From the NCBI GenBank assembly GCA_005116955.1, contig SWDI01000001.1, positions 775,054 through 836,728 on the forward strand: DNA of 61,675 bases, read 5' to 3'. Under the pieces are notes generated by a model that saw only the letters and a list, made by a program, of their open reading frames with translations, did no database searches and was not told the origin of the DNA. This DNA comes from Nitrospira sp. GTDB lineage: Bacteria > Nitrospirota > Nitrospiria > Nitrospirales > Nitrospiraceae. Below are positions 38,869 through 48,644 of this stretch, piece by piece (position 1 is the stretch's first letter; each line of letters begins with the position of its first letter). The position numbers and the translations under genes are program-made.

Positions 38869-40185
38869 CTAGGAAGCTGCGAGGACGCCGGCAATACAGC
38901 CGGTCAGCAACGTCGTCAAATAGGCGGCCCACAAGGCACGCAGTCCCAGGAGCGAGATATCTTTTGCTCTATGCGGGACCAATACGGAGATGCCGCCGAC
39001 AAAGATGCCCATGCTCGCCACATGCACGAATCCGCAGAGGGCATAGGTCATGGTTGTGAGGGATCGTGGAGAGAGCGGCGGCGTAGGCGTGGATTGCACG
39101 GCGGCCAACTTGAAATAGGCTGCGACTTCCGTCTCGATAAACCGCGACCCCAGCAAGTCCGCGCCGATCTGCCATTCCTCAGGCCGGAGACCGAGGAGCA
39201 CGGCGAACGGCCAGGTCAGCCAGGCGAGGATTCGCGTGATGGAGAGCGGCACTCCATCGATGGTAGGAAGCTGTGCTAGCGCCAAATCGACCAACGCTTC
39301 CAATCCAAGAAACACGATCAGTAACGCGGCAATGCCGACGGCCATTTTCATCCCCTGTCCTGCACCATCGATCAACGCGACAATCAGGTTGGAGGGCGGT
39401 GGAATCGTTTCACCATCGGATACAGTCGAGGAGGTCCCGCTGGTGGGCTCAGAGGGCACCCCGCCCAGCGTCACAGGCTGCCCATCTTCGGGACATGTGA
39501 GTTTACTAATGAGCACGGCACAAGGAATCGAAATAATTGATGCGGAAATCAAATGCCCGGCGATCTGAGGCACCGTATGTTGCAGCGCCGACACGTAGAT
39601 GCTCATGACGGTGCTCGCCACGGTTGCCATCATGCACGTCAGCACCAGGAGCAGTTCAGACTGCGTCATGGCGGCGAGGTAGGGGCGGACAATTAAGCCC
39701 GCCTCAATGCCGACGAAGATATTCGCCGCGCCGGAGAGCGACTCGGCTCCCGATAAGCCCATGGTCCGGTAAAAGAGCCTGGCAAACAATCCCACGATCG
39801 CTTGCATGGCGCCCAGATAGTAGAGACCCGCCATCAAGGCGGCAAAGAACACGACTGCCGGCAGCGCTTGCGCCGCCAAGATGAACCCGATCGACACTGT
39901 CCCATCCGGTAACGTCTGGCCAGGACCAAGTGCGAGGGGCCCAAGAAGAAACAGCGTGCCTTTCTGCGAGGCGGTGAGCACGGCGACCACCAGATCGTTG
40001 ATTCTGCTCCAGAGCCAGCGGGAGCCCGGAAACCAAAAGGACACGATGCCGAGCCCCCAGGCCAACGTTGCACTGCCCCCAATGGTCCTCCAGTTCAGCC
40101 GAGTGCGCGTCCCTGTTACCCAGGCCAGCCATGCGATCGTGACGAAACCGATGCTTGCAATGAGGCGATAGCGCCAGTCCTCCAC
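38869..40185 (-). CDS. Concentrative nucleoside transporter (CNT/NupC family)
   Basis: A 438-residue inner-membrane symporter for nucleosides. Order: N-terminal helices, a Nucleos_tra2_N region, a gate domain with GLSGAESLSGAANIFVGIEAGLIVRPYL and TCMMATVASTVMSIYVSAL, and the C-terminal domain with CGFVHVASMGIFVGGIS. A polar loop (about residues 245-275, rich in Pro, Ser and Thr) is longer than usual. I chose the GTG at 40185 because AAGGAG is nine bases upstream; an ATG at 40254 lacks such a site. Confidence 0.9.
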   Translation of the reverse strand: MEDWRYRLIASIGFVTIAWLAWVTGTRTRLNWRTIGGSATLAWGLGIVSFWFPGSRWLWSRINDLVVAVLTASQKGTLFLLGPLALGPGQTLPDGTVSIGFILAAQALPAVVFFAALMAGLYYLGAMQAIVGLFARLFYRTMGLSGAESLSGAANIFVGIEAGLIVRPYLAAMTQSELLLVLTCMMATVASTVMSIYVSALQHTVPQIAGHLISASIISIPCAVLISKLTCPEDGQPVTLGGVPSEPTSGTSSTVSDGETIPPPSNLIVALIDGAGQGMKMAVGIAALLIVFLGLEALVDLALAQLPTIDGVPLSITRILAWLTWPFAVLLGLRPEEWQIGADLLGSRFIETEVAAYFKLAAVQSTPTPPLSPRSLTTMTYALCGFVHVASMGIFVGGISVLVPHRAKDISLLGLRALWAAYLTTLLTGCIAGVLAAS

Positions 40186-40310
40186 CGTCAAATTCTCCTT
40201 CCGATGAAAGCCCGGCGGGAGGCTACGCCGAGAGCCGATTGCCGTCAAGAACAAATGTGGCGTGCACTCATACCGAGCGACAAGAGGCAGAGGTCGGGGC
40301 TAGTAGCGTG

Positions 40311-40342
40311 GGGTCACCTATGAGTCGACTCATGGGTGACCC
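40311..40342. repeat. 32-bp near-perfect palindrome
   Basis: The 32 bases are self-complementary except for one pair (T at 40319 against G at 40334), with the centre at GTCGAC. It lies 126 bp upstream of the nupC-like start and beyond the FKBP gene terminator. It could be an operator for a dimeric regulator, or a bidirectional transcription signal. Confidence 0.75.
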
Positions 40343-40357
40343 TCGATGGAAAGAACG

Positions 40358-40391
40358 CGAGGGCAGCGGGAGCATATCCCGCTCGCCCTCG
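40358..40391 (-). terminator. Intrinsic terminator of the FKBP gene
   Basis: CGAGGGCAGCGGGA (40358-40371) pairs with TCCCGCT-C-GCCCTCG (40377-40391) with one bulged C and a five-base loop. Read on the minus strand it follows the FKBP stop by about 20 bp. The downstream tract is only weakly T-rich (CGTTCTTTCC). Confidence 0.65.
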
Positions 40392-40411
40392 TGCGAACGT
40401 GTTGTGTGCAA

Positions 40412-41092
40412 CTACTTGGGAGCGATGATTTCGAAAAGTTCGATCTCGAATACTAACGTGGCGCCGGGCTTGATAAGCGGGGGCAAGCCCTTGTCGCGAT
40501 AACCGAGACTCGAAGGGCAGACCAACTTGCTCTTGCTGCCGACTTTTATTTGCTGGATCCCTTCCACCCAACACTTGCTCATTTCATTTACCCTCAACAG
40601 GACCGGCTCGCTCTGGGTGGTGGTACTATCGAACACTGTTCCATCGATCAAGGTTCCTTGATAGTGCACCTTGACCATATCGATTATTTTCGGCGTGGCG
40701 CCGGTCCCTTCCTTGATGGTCTTGAGAATCGCGCCGGACTCGGTTTTCTTGGCGCCGGATTCTGCCGCGGCTTTCGCAAGGAACGCGGCTCCCGCTTTCT
40801 TTTCCGCTTCTGCAAGAACCGCAGCGCGGGCCTGTTGCAGCTCTGAAATCTTCATGCCAAACGCTTTGAGGTCTACCTTGGGGGGCTGTTTTGAGAACCC
40901 ATCTGTGAGGCCGGACTTCACGATTTCAAATTCAGCCTCGCTCAAGGTGAAATTGCTGAGCGATTGGTTGATGGCCATTCCTAACGCATAGAGTGTTTTT
41001 TGTTCCTCGGTCCTGAGCTCTGGGGCTGCCGCGAATGCCCCAGAGGTTCCAAGGCAGAGTAGGGTTGCCAAACAGGAAACAATAACGCGCAT
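40412..41092 (-). CDS. FKBP-type peptidyl-prolyl isomerase (Mip/FkpA-like)
   Basis: A 226-residue periplasmic isomerase: signal peptide with cleavage after AFA (about residue 21), an N-terminal dimerisation helix region (FKBP_N, about 30-110), then the FKBP domain with MVKVHYQGTLIDGTVFDST, VEGIQQIKVGSKSKLVCPSSLGYR and LVFEIELFEI. It helps fold exported proteins. AAGAAAGGA precedes the ATG. It is followed by a terminator and a palindrome. Confidence 0.92.
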   Translation of the reverse strand: MRVIVSCLATLLCLGTSGAFAAAPELRTEEQKTLYALGMAINQSLSNFTLSEAEFEIVKSGLTDGFSKQPPKVDLKAFGMKISELQQARAAVLAEAEKKAGAAFLAKAAAESGAKKTESGAILKTIKEGTGATPKIIDMVKVHYQGTLIDGTVFDSTTTQSEPVLLRVNEMSKCWVEGIQQIKVGSKSKLVCPSSLGYRDKGLPPLIKPGATLVFEIELFEIIAPK

Positions 41093-41349
41093 GAGCTGTC
41101 CTTTCTTTTGTGTATGACTGCGATGGGCCTGATATCAATCAGGCTTGGACCTTGTGTAGGGTAAGCGATCTTGCGGTAGGGCTCAAGACAATTTATGGGG
41201 AAATGGAAGCGGGGTCAGTTTGTGGTGGCCCCATCCTTTCGTTTCCCTTCACACCATTCATCTGACCCAGCAAGAGTCTTCTTCGTGGTACATTCGGCAA
41301 TCACTTCCCACTGGAGAACAGTGAGTAGGGCAAGTAGGAGTCTCAGCTG

Positions 41350-42600
41350 GTGGACGACAAGGCCTCAGATCACGCAACGACTGCTACGCCGAACACAGGC
41401 CTGATTGCGCGGTGGCAGAGTGTTCCGCTCTATGCGCGTATTGGGATTGCCTTGGTCCTCGGCGTCATGGTGGGGGTCCTGCTGGGAAACGAGGCGGCGG
41501 TCCTCGCGGTTCCGGGGAAGCTCGTGTTGCGACTCCTCGGCGCGCTCGCGCCGGCGCTGATCCTCGCGGCGATTGTGCACACGTTCATGACGACGCAGCT
41601 CGGTGGGCCACTTGCGGCGCGGCTGCCACGGTTGTTGTTGCTCAACACGTTGGTTGCGATCACGGTTGGTCTGACGGTCGCCAACGTGATCCAGCCAGGG
41701 CAAGGCGCGGGCCTCACACCGCCACAACAACACGACGAAACGACGAAGACCGCCAATCCGCTCGCTCTCTTTCTTGAGAATGTGCCCAAGAGTCTGCTGG
41801 GGCCACTCGGTGACGATGGAAAGGTGATCGGAGTCATCTTCATCGCCGTGGCGTTTGGGATGGCTCTCCGCAAGGAGCGCGAGCGGCCGCTTGGGACAGT
41901 CGGACATCTTGTCGAACTCTTTCTGGAGTCGCTGATCAAGATCCTACATTGGATCATCGTGGTCGTGCCGCTGGCGGTCTTTGGCATTGTCGCGAGTATC
42001 GTGGGGACGGAAGGCTTCGCTCCGTTCAAGGCGCTTGGGATGTTTGTGGTGAGCGTGTTGCTCGCACTCGCGATTCAGGCGGGGTATTACCTCCTCCGTA
42101 TCCGATTCGGTTCGTGGGTGCGCCCGGCGGATCTCATTCGCGGTGGCCGCGATGCACTGGTGATGGCGTTTTCTACTGCCAGCTCGACGGCGACAATGCC
42201 GGTGACCTACGCGGCGCTCAAGGAGCGCGTGGGATTGCGCGAGCAGTCCGCCAGCATGGGAGCGCTGGTCGGCGCAAATTTCAACAATGATGGCACCGCA
42301 CTGTACGAGGCGATGGCGGCGCTCTTCATCGCGCAAATGATCGGGATGAACCTGAGTTTCCAGCAGCAACTGCTGGTCGTGCTGACGAGCATCGTTGCGT
42401 CGGTCGGCGCTGCCGGTATTCCGGAAGCTGGTCTGGTGACGATGACCATGGTCTTTACTGCTGTCGGACTGCCCGTGCAATACATCCCGGTCTTATTGAC
42501 CGTGGATTGGTTTCTCGATCGCTGTCGCACGGCGATCAACGTCATGGGGGATATGAACGTCAGTTGTCTGTTGGATGGGAAGCAGAAGGAGCGAATGTAA
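41350..42600 (+). CDS. Dicarboxylate/amino acid:cation symporter (DAACS family)
   Basis: A 416-residue membrane carrier of the GltP/DctA family. Hairpin 1 carries a serine-rich motif (AFSTASSTATMPVT), TM7 has the cation-binding NNDGTALYEA segment (family N-x-D-G), and hairpin 2 shows GAAGIPEAGLVTM. These are the substrate-binding elements of the fold. A GTG start with AGGAG nine bases upstream. Substrate may be glutamate, aspartate or C4-dicarboxylates; not resolvable here. Confidence 0.92.
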   Translation: MDDKASDHATTATPNTGLIARWQSVPLYARIGIALVLGVMVGVLLGNEAAVLAVPGKLVLRLLGALAPALILAAIVHTFMTTQLGGPLAARLPRLLLLNTLVAITVGLTVANVIQPGQGAGLTPPQQHDETTKTANPLALFLENVPKSLLGPLGDDGKVIGVIFIAVAFGMALRKERERPLGTVGHLVELFLESLIKILHWIIVVVPLAVFGIVASIVGTEGFAPFKALGMFVVSVLLALAIQAGYYLLRIRFGSWVRPADLIRGGRDALVMAFSTASSTATMPVTYAALKERVGLREQSASMGALVGANFNNDGTALYEAMAALFIAQMIGMNLSFQQQLLVVLTSIVASVGAAGIPEAGLVTMTMVFTAVGLPVQYIPVLLTVDWFLDRCRTAINVMGDMNVSCLLDGKQKERM

Positions 42601-42681
42601 TGTTGCGTTCAGGTGAGGAAGGTCTCGCCCCCGACGTTCGTCCCGATCCTGCCGCAAGGACGAACGTCATTCTGGGATGCA

Positions 42682-43236
42682 CTATCCGGCTTTGGCTATC
42701 TTTTGCTTGTGTTCGTGTGTGAGTGCAGTCCGGAGTTTCTCCTCATGCTCCTTACTGAGAGAGGTCTTGAGAATCGTTCCTTCGTGTTGTGAGATCCTGG
42801 CCAGCACCTTGTCTTCGTCAACGCTGCGAATCAACAAGAAGATGGCTGAGGTGCCCCGTTTGATCGTGCTGCCCAATTCCTTGATGAAATTATCCGGAAT
42901 CCCATAGTCGCTCAATAACCCAAACTCACTGGCTGCGGTGGTCACGGCTCCGGCCCCCGCCCCGCCGGCGAGGCTGCCGATCAGGCCAGCCAGGGGGTTC
43001 ATAAAGAGCAACCCCATCAGCCCTCCCCACAACACGCCGAGCGACACACCATGTGTGGTCGCGCCGCCGAACACATCGACGCACTGCTTCAGATGGACCT
43101 TCCCATCCAAATCGCGGACGACGATGACCGCGTCTTCCAGGTCGAGAACATAGTCAGTTTCCATGGCCCGAAGTTCGTTCAGCACCCGATCGGCCGTGCT
43201 CAAGTCCTTAAATGCGATACAGACCAGTTGGCTCAT
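42682..43236 (-). CDS. DUF1269 membrane protein
   Basis: A 184-residue protein of the DUF1269 family. The N-terminal half begins LVCIAFKDLSTADRVLNELRAM and contains LEDAVIVVRD; a glycine-rich hydrophobic stretch (about residues 85-115) would span the membrane. The C-terminal half (AIFLLIRSVDEDKVLARI) is also typical. Function unknown; often stress-related in annotation. AAGGAG precedes the start. Divergent from ccmA. Confidence 0.85.
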   Translation of the reverse strand: MSQLVCIAFKDLSTADRVLNELRAMETDYVLDLEDAVIVVRDLDGKVHLKQCVDVFGGATTHGVSLGVLWGGLMGLLFMNPLAGLIGSLAGGAGAGAVTTAASEFGLLSDYGIPDNFIKELGSTIKRGTSAIFLLIRSVDEDKVLARISQHEGTILKTSLSKEHEEKLRTALTHEHKQKIAKAG

Positions 43237-43262
43237 GCTTTAGCGCTCCTTCACGATATAGA

Positions 43263-43286
43263 TGCCATATGGTATTCACTATGGCA
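43263..43286. promoter_or_regulatory. Inverted repeat in the divergent DUF1269-ccmA region
   Basis: TGCCATA (43263-43269) and TATGGCA (43280-43286) are perfect seven-base arms separated by ten bases, in the promoter region between divergent genes. It could bind a regulator of the ccm operon; no family is suggested. Confidence 0.35.
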
Positions 43287-43415
43287 GATTCTCAATCTAG
43301 CCCTACAGGCACAGGTTAATAGGATGATCGCTCTGAGTGCAAGCAGGGCTTCCTGCCCCTTGTTTTTCCACGCGCTGTTCCCTTACTCTCGATCTTTTCC
43401 TGTTGAGTAGCTATT

Positions 43416-44036
43416 ATGTTGCAAGCTGTTGGACTCAGTTGCCGTCGAGGTGAGCGTCGGCTGTTTTCGGATCTCAATGTCAAGGTTGAGCCGGGAACCC
43501 TGTTGGCTGTGGTGGGTGAGAACGGCAGCGGAAAAACCAGCCTGCTCCGGATTTTCTCCAGCCTATTGCCCCCGGAGGAAGGTTCGGTTCTCTGGGATGG
43601 TCAGGATATTCATCAACTCAAGGAACTCTATGCGGGGCAACTGACGTATCTTGGGCATCTGAACGGGATTAAGGACGATCTGACTCCTCTGGAAAATCTG
43701 ATGAGTGCCACGTCCCTGGCCGGGGAACCTTGTTCGAACAACGGAGCAAAGGAAGCCTTGGAGGCGATCGGGCTGAAGCGCCCCATTCATCATTTGCCAT
43801 CCAAGGTACTCTCGCAAGGCCAGAAGCGCCGCGTCACCCTGGCGCGGCTCTGGCTCTCCACGCGCCCCCTATGGCTGTTGGATGAACCGTTCACATCTCT
43901 CGACGCGGCTTCTACGAATGTGGTGACGCAGCGACTGCTTGCGCATGTGCAACGTGGAGGACTGGCGGTCTTGGTCACGCACCAAGAAGTCGCGCTTCCC
44001 GCAGAGCGGCTGCAACACCTGAGGCTGGCTGGATGA
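43416..44036 (+). CDS. ccmA: Heme exporter ATPase CcmA
   Basis: A 206-residue ABC ATPase of the system I cytochrome c maturation pathway. The Walker A is GENGSGKTSL, the signature region is LSQGQKRRVTLARL and Walker B is LWLLDEPFTSLDA. With CcmB, CcmC and CcmD it releases holo-CcmE. It begins a nine-gene run in which almost every junction overlaps by a few bases, so the genes form one operon ending at 50397. Confidence 0.95.
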   Translation: MLQAVGLSCRRGERRLFSDLNVKVEPGTLLAVVGENGSGKTSLLRIFSSLLPPEEGSVLWDGQDIHQLKELYAGQLTYLGHLNGIKDDLTPLENLMSATSLAGEPCSNNGAKEALEAIGLKRPIHHLPSKVLSQGQKRRVTLARLWLSTRPLWLLDEPFTSLDAASTNVVTQRLLAHVQRGGLAVLVTHQEVALPAERLQHLRLAG

Positions 44037-44716
44037 ACCGCTCCAGTATGTGGGAGGCCGTCAGTGGCATCGTCAAGCGGGATCTCTTGCTTGCGATGCG
44101 GCGTCGTTCAGATGCGGCGATGTCGGTGTTCTTTCTCGTTATCGTGGCCAGCCTCTTTCCCTTGGGCGTCGGTCCGGAGCCGGCGGTGTTGAGAACGATC
44201 GGCCCCGGTGTGCTGTGGGTCGCGGCCTTGTTGGCCTGTTTATTGTCGCTTTCACGAGTATTTACAGCGGATTATGTGGACGGGGCCCTCGAACAGATGG
44301 TCTTGGTTCCCCAGCCCTTGGCGGTCCTGGTGGCCGGAAAGGTTTTCGCGCATTGGCTGATCTCCGGGTTACCTGTGGTGCTGCTCTCGCCGCTCCTCGG
44401 CCTCCAATTCGGCTTGGATGGAGAACCCCTGGGAGTATTGGCGTTGTCGCTCTTGCTTGGGACGCCGACGTTGAGTATGATTGGTGCGATCGGCGCCGCG
44501 TTGGTTCTTGGCGTGCGGGGGAGTGGTCTACTGGTTGCCCTCCTGGTGCTTCCACTCTATGTTCCAGTATTGATCTTTGGGGCCGGCGCCGTCACCGGTA
44601 GTATGGCTGGAGTCGGCGGCGAAGCAAATCTGTCGCTGCTTGGGGCCAGTTTGGTGCTTTCGCTCTTTCTGGCGCCATGGGCCACGGCAGCGGCGATACG
44701 TATTGCGTTGGAATAG
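44033..44716 (+). CDS. ccmB: Heme exporter membrane protein CcmB
   Basis: A 227-residue inner-membrane protein with six transmembrane helices and the family start VKRDLLLAMRRRSDA. The EQM-containing loop (DGALEQMVLVPQPL) after helix 2 is typical. It pairs with CcmA, whose stop it overlaps by four bases. Confidence 0.94.
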   Translation: MNRSSMWEAVSGIVKRDLLLAMRRRSDAAMSVFFLVIVASLFPLGVGPEPAVLRTIGPGVLWVAALLACLLSLSRVFTADYVDGALEQMVLVPQPLAVLVAGKVFAHWLISGLPVVLLSPLLGLQFGLDGEPLGVLALSLLLGTPTLSMIGAIGAALVLGVRGSGLLVALLVLPLYVPVLIFGAGAVTGSMAGVGGEANLSLLGASLVLSLFLAPWATAAAIRIALE

Positions 44717-44731
44717 AAGGGTCTCATCACC

Positions 44732-45481
44732 GTGAATTGGTCGAAGTATTCGGCACCACAAGCCTTTTATCCCCTAGCAGGTCGACTGATCCCCTGGTTC
44801 TCGGTTATGGCGGTGGCGCTGATGGGGGTCGGGCTCTATATGGGGTTCTTCGTTGCGCCGACCGATTTTCAGCAAGGGGAATCGTACCGGATCATCTTTG
44901 TTCACGTTCCCGCAGCCTGGATGTCCATGTTTCTCTATGTGGTCATGGCTATCTGGGCCGGTGTTGGAATGGGACTCAATGCCCGATTGTCTTTTATGAT
45001 GGCGCAGGCGATTGCGCCTACTGGAGCCATGTTTACGTTCTTGGCGTTGCTGACTGGAGCGATGTGGGGGAAACCGACATGGGGTGCCTGGTGGGTGTGG
45101 GATGCCAGACTGACCTCGGAGCTTATCCTCTTATTCCAGTATGCGGGGGTCATGCTATTGCGGACGTCGATCGATGACATGCGTCGCGCCGACCGGTCAA
45201 GTGCGGTCTTTTCGTTGGTCGGTGTCGTCAATGTGCCCATTATCTATTATTCGGTACAATGGTGGAACACCTTACATCAAGGCGCCTCAGTCAGCATGTC
45301 GACGGGGTCGAAAATGGCGGCGACCATGTTGATGGCGATGCTCATCATGACGGTCGCGTTCTGGCTCTATAGCATTGCTGTCATTCTCGCCCGTGTGCGA
45401 TGCATCGTGGTCGAGCGGGACTCGCTACTGGTCTGGGATGAGAAACCGGCGGTGAGTCAGGAAGTGGTGGAGGTTCGCTGA
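44732..45481 (+). CDS. ccmC: Heme handling protein CcmC
   Basis: A 249-residue membrane protein with six helices and the tryptophan-rich WGAWWVWDARLTSELIL motif at residues 117-133, which binds heme at the periplasmic face and loads it on CcmE. Conserved histidines flank it (about residues 60 and 190). Starts with GTG; the last base overlaps the ccmD start. Confidence 0.95.
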   Translation: MNWSKYSAPQAFYPLAGRLIPWFSVMAVALMGVGLYMGFFVAPTDFQQGESYRIIFVHVPAAWMSMFLYVVMAIWAGVGMGLNARLSFMMAQAIAPTGAMFTFLALLTGAMWGKPTWGAWWVWDARLTSELILLFQYAGVMLLRTSIDDMRRADRSSAVFSLVGVVNVPIIYYSVQWWNTLHQGASVSMSTGSKMAATMLMAMLIMTVAFWLYSIAVILARVRCIVVERDSLLVWDEKPAVSQEVVEVR

Positions 45482-45666
45482 TGCAGTGGGGGAGCGCGTC
45501 TGATTTTTTTGCGATGGGCGGGTACGGGCTGTATGTGTGGACCTCGTTTATCGCCACGGCGCTCTGTATGGGGTGGGAAGTGCTGGCTTTGTGGCGCCGA
45601 CGGGCTGCGGCGCGCGCCGAGCAGCGCGCCGCGTTGTTAGGAGGCATGGATGAAACCGCGACATAA
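45481..45666 (+). CDS. ccmD: Small membrane protein CcmD
   Basis: A 61-residue protein with one transmembrane helix (about residues 13-35) and a basic cytoplasmic tail with repeated [11 protein letters not shown]. CcmD stabilises CcmC-CcmE for release of holo-CcmE. It overlaps ccmE by 17 bases. Identity rests on size, topology and position. Confidence 0.88.
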   Translation: MQWGSASDFFAMGGYGLYVWTSFIATALCMGWEVLALWRRRAAARAEQRAALLGGMDETAT

Positions 45667-46132
45667 ACGTTTTGCCTTTATTGGTCTGGGGTTGCTTGTC
45701 TTGGGTGTGGCGACCGTGCTGATCTTAAACGCCTTCCAGAGCAATCTCGTGTTCTTTTTCACCCCCACGCAAGTCGTCAGCGGAGAAGCCCCGCACGGGC
45801 GTAGCTTCCGGATCGGTGGGATGGTTGAAGACGGCAGCCTGGTTCGGGAGAGTGATGGTCTGACCGTCCATTTCATCGTGACTGATACGGCGAAGCGCTT
45901 ACCAGTGACGTACAAAGGGATTCTCCCCGACCTATTCAAGGAAGGGAAGGGGGCCGTGGCCCAAGGACAGTTGGGCGTCGATGGTACGTTCCTCGCCAGC
46001 GAAGTCCTCGCAAAACACGATGAGAATTATATGCCCCCAGAAGTGGCGGACGCGCTGGCGAAGGCCAAGGCCTCCGGTGCCCAGCAAAGCAAATCACTCG
46101 TTGTTCCTGATGGTAGAAAAGGGTCGCTATGA
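45650..46132 (+). CDS. ccmE: Heme chaperone CcmE
   Basis: A 160-residue membrane-anchored OB-fold protein. The heme-linking histidine is His123 in [11 protein letters not shown], with the family Tyr127; this is the H-x-x-x-Y form. N-terminal anchor at about residues 9-27. It carries heme from CcmC to the CcmF-CcmH lyase. Confidence 0.96.
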   Translation: MKPRHKRFAFIGLGLLVLGVATVLILNAFQSNLVFFFTPTQVVSGEAPHGRSFRIGGMVEDGSLVRESDGLTVHFIVTDTAKRLPVTYKGILPDLFKEGKGAVAQGQLGVDGTFLASEVLAKHDENYMPPEVADALAKAKASGAQQSKSLVVPDGRKGSL

Positions 46133-48120
46133 TTCCAGAAATCGGTCATTTTGCCTTGATTCTCGCGCTCTGCGTCGCGCTGGTGCAGGGCATTCTCCCC
46201 ATCTACGGTGCCGCCGTCGGGAACTCGGGCCTGATGGCTGTGGCGAAACCGGCGGCGCGCACCCAATTTCTATTGGTCCTCACTGCGTTCGGCTGTCTGG
46301 CCTATGCCTTCGCGGACAAGGATTTTTCCGTGTTGTATGTCGCGGCGACTTCCAACTCGCAATTGCCCCTTCACTATCGTCTGGCTGCCATCTGGGGAGC
46401 GCATGAAGGGTCCCTGCTTTTGTGGACCTTCATCCTGACCATCTGGATGTTTGCGGTGACTCTCTTTTCTGGCCATCTCCCTGAGGCCACGCGCTCCCGC
46501 ATTCTTGGCGTGATGGGTCTGGTCAGTGTGGGATTTCTTTTGTTCATGTTGACGGTGTCGAATCCGTTTGAGCGGCTGATTCCGGCTGCGGCTGAGGGAC
46601 GGGACTTGAACCCGCTCTTGCAGGACCCAGGGATGGTGATCCATCCGCCGATGCTCTATATGGGCTATGTCGGTTTCTCGGTTGCCTTCGCGTTTGCCAT
46701 CGCGGCGTTGTTGGGAGGGAACCTTGATGCAGCCTGGGCCCGTTGGTCTCGGCCATGGACGACGGTTGCCTGGTGTTTTTTGACGGTCGGTATTGCGATG
46801 GGAAGCGGCTGGGCCTACTACGAACTCGGATGGGGTGGGTGGTGGTTCTGGGATCCGGTTGAAAACGCCTCATTCATGCCGTGGTTAGCTGGAACCGCGT
46901 TGGTGCATTCATTGGCTGTGACCGATAAACGAGGCGGGTTCAAGGTGTGGACGGTCTTGCTCGCCATCATGGCCTTTTCATTGAGCCTCCTTGGGACGTT
47001 TCTCGTCCGTTCGGGTGTGCTGACCTCCGTGCATGCGTTTGCCACCGATCCGAAGCGGGGTCTCTTCATCCTGGTCTTTTTGGCGATCGTCATCGGTGGG
47101 TCGTTGGCCTTGTACGCGTGGCGCGCTCCAAAAGTCGGGTTGGGCGGCAGCTTCGCGATGTTGTCGAGAGAAGGCATGCTGTTAGCCAACAATGTGTTAT
47201 TGGTGGCCGCGATGGGCTCGGTGCTGTTAGGCACACTCTATCCCTTGTTTTTAGACGCTCTGGATCTCGGGAAAATTTCTGTCGGACCTCCATACTTCGA
47301 TTCCGTCTTCGTGCCATTAATGGTTCCGGCAATATTTTTAATGGGAATCGGCCCGCTGGCCCAATGGAAGAAGGCGAGTGTGCCTGATTTGGCGAAGCGG
47401 TTGAAGTGGGCATTTGGGGTCAGTCTTGTATCCGCTCTGACATTACCGTTTGTCCTGGGCAACTGGACACCCCTGCTGAGCCTCGGCCTGCTCCTGGCCA
47501 TTTGGATTGTGACGACGTCCGCGGTTGGGCTGCGTGAACGGTTGGCTCATGTGAACGGGAATAGTCTCGTCGAACGGTTGGCTTCGGTACCCAGATCATA
47601 CTGGGGGATGCTTGTGGCGCACTGTGGGATTGCGGTCTTTATCGTCGGGGTAACGATGGTGAAGGGGTTTGAAACTGAAAAAGACGTGCGGATGAATGTG
47701 GGCGAGACGGCGACCATCGGCGACTATATGTTCCGATTCGATGGGACTCAGGATGTGGTTGGGCCAAATTATACGGCAGCTCGTGGGACCTTTCATGTGA
47801 GTCGGGACGGTCGTGAAACCACGGTCTTGTATCCGGAAAAGCGACGCTATCCCGTTCAGAATCAAATCATGACCGAAGCCGCCATTGATCCAGGATTGTT
47901 GCGCGATCTCTATGTGTCATTGGGAGAGCCGATCGACGACGGGGCTTGGAGTGTGAGGCTCTATCATAAGCCGTTCATCGATTGGATCTGGGGTGGGTGT
48001 TTTATCATGGCGTTGGGCGGCGCACTGGCCATCAGTGATCGTCGGTATCGACTGGCATGGCGCAAGCAAGAACCGGCTGTGCCTGCACCCACGCGAGCAG
48101 CTAGGCGAAAAGTGGCATGA
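46129..48120 (+). CDS. ccmF: Cytochrome c-type biogenesis protein CcmF
   Basis: A 663-residue polytopic membrane protein with the WWD heme motif [19 protein letters not shown] from residue 235 and about 14-15 helices. Conserved histidines for the b heme and substrate heme lie in NPFERL-adjacent and [10 protein letters not shown] segments. It is the heme-lyase core with CcmH. Full length. Junctions with ccmE and ccmG each overlap by four bases. Confidence 0.96.
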   Translation: MIPEIGHFALILALCVALVQGILPIYGAAVGNSGLMAVAKPAARTQFLLVLTAFGCLAYAFADKDFSVLYVAATSNSQLPLHYRLAAIWGAHEGSLLLWTFILTIWMFAVTLFSGHLPEATRSRILGVMGLVSVGFLLFMLTVSNPFERLIPAAAEGRDLNPLLQDPGMVIHPPMLYMGYVGFSVAFAFAIAALLGGNLDAAWARWSRPWTTVAWCFLTVGIAMGSGWAYYELGWGGWWFWDPVENASFMPWLAGTALVHSLAVTDKRGGFKVWTVLLAIMAFSLSLLGTFLVRSGVLTSVHAFATDPKRGLFILVFLAIVIGGSLALYAWRAPKVGLGGSFAMLSREGMLLANNVLLVAAMGSVLLGTLYPLFLDALDLGKISVGPPYFDSVFVPLMVPAIFLMGIGPLAQWKKASVPDLAKRLKWAFGVSLVSALTLPFVLGNWTPLLSLGLLLAIWIVTTSAVGLRERLAHVNGNSLVERLASVPRSYWGMLVAHCGIAVFIVGVTMVKGFETEKDVRMNVGETATIGDYMFRFDGTQDVVGPNYTAARGTFHVSRDGRETTVLYPEKRRYPVQNQIMTEAAIDPGLLRDLYVSLGEPIDDGAWSVRLYHKPFIDWIWGGCFIMALGGALAISDRRYRLAWRKQEPAVPAPTRAARRKVA

Positions 48121-48644
48121 ATCGGTTTCTTCTCCCGTTGTCTATTTTTGTCGTGGTCGTCGGTTTTCTGGGCATCGGACTCACGCTCAATCCGCGCGAA
48201 ATTCCGTCTCCGTTGGTCGGAAAAGCGGCGCCAGAATTCTCTCAGCCTCAACTATACGATCAAGAAAAAATATTCTCGCCGAACGATCTTAAGGGAAAGG
48301 TCTGGCTGCTCAACTTCTGGGCCTCCTGGTGTAACGGCTGTAAGACGGAACACCCGGTGTTGATGGACCTGGCTAAGTCAGGACAGGTCCCGATCTATGG
48401 GATGGACTACAAGGATCAGCGGGAGGAAGCGCTAACCTGGTTGCAGCGAGGGGGCAACCCGTATTCATTAGTCGGCGTGGATGAGGCGGGACGAGTTGGC
48501 ATCAATTTTGGAGTCTACGGAGTGCCTGAAACGTACGTCATCGACAAGCAGGGCGTGATCCGTTATAAGCAGATTGGGCCGTTGGATCCTGACACGGTCG
48601 CCAAGAAAATTATCCCTCTTGTGAAGCAGCTGGAGTTGCAATGA
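48117..48644 (+). CDS. ccmG: Thiol-disulfide oxidoreductase CcmG (DsbE)
   Basis: A 175-residue thioredoxin-like protein with an N-terminal anchor (residues 5-22) and the active site WCNGC (Cys72, Cys75). The late GVYGVPETYVID segment carries the cis-proline and the acidic pocket typical of CcmG. It keeps apocytochrome cysteines or CcmH reduced. Confidence 0.95.
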   Translation: MNRFLLPLSIFVVVVGFLGIGLTLNPREIPSPLVGKAAPEFSQPQLYDQEKIFSPNDLKGKVWLLNFWASWCNGCKTEHPVLMDLAKSGQVPIYGMDYKDQREEALTWLQRGGNPYSLVGVDEAGRVGINFGVYGVPETYVIDKQGVIRYKQIGPLDPDTVAKKIIPLVKQLELQ

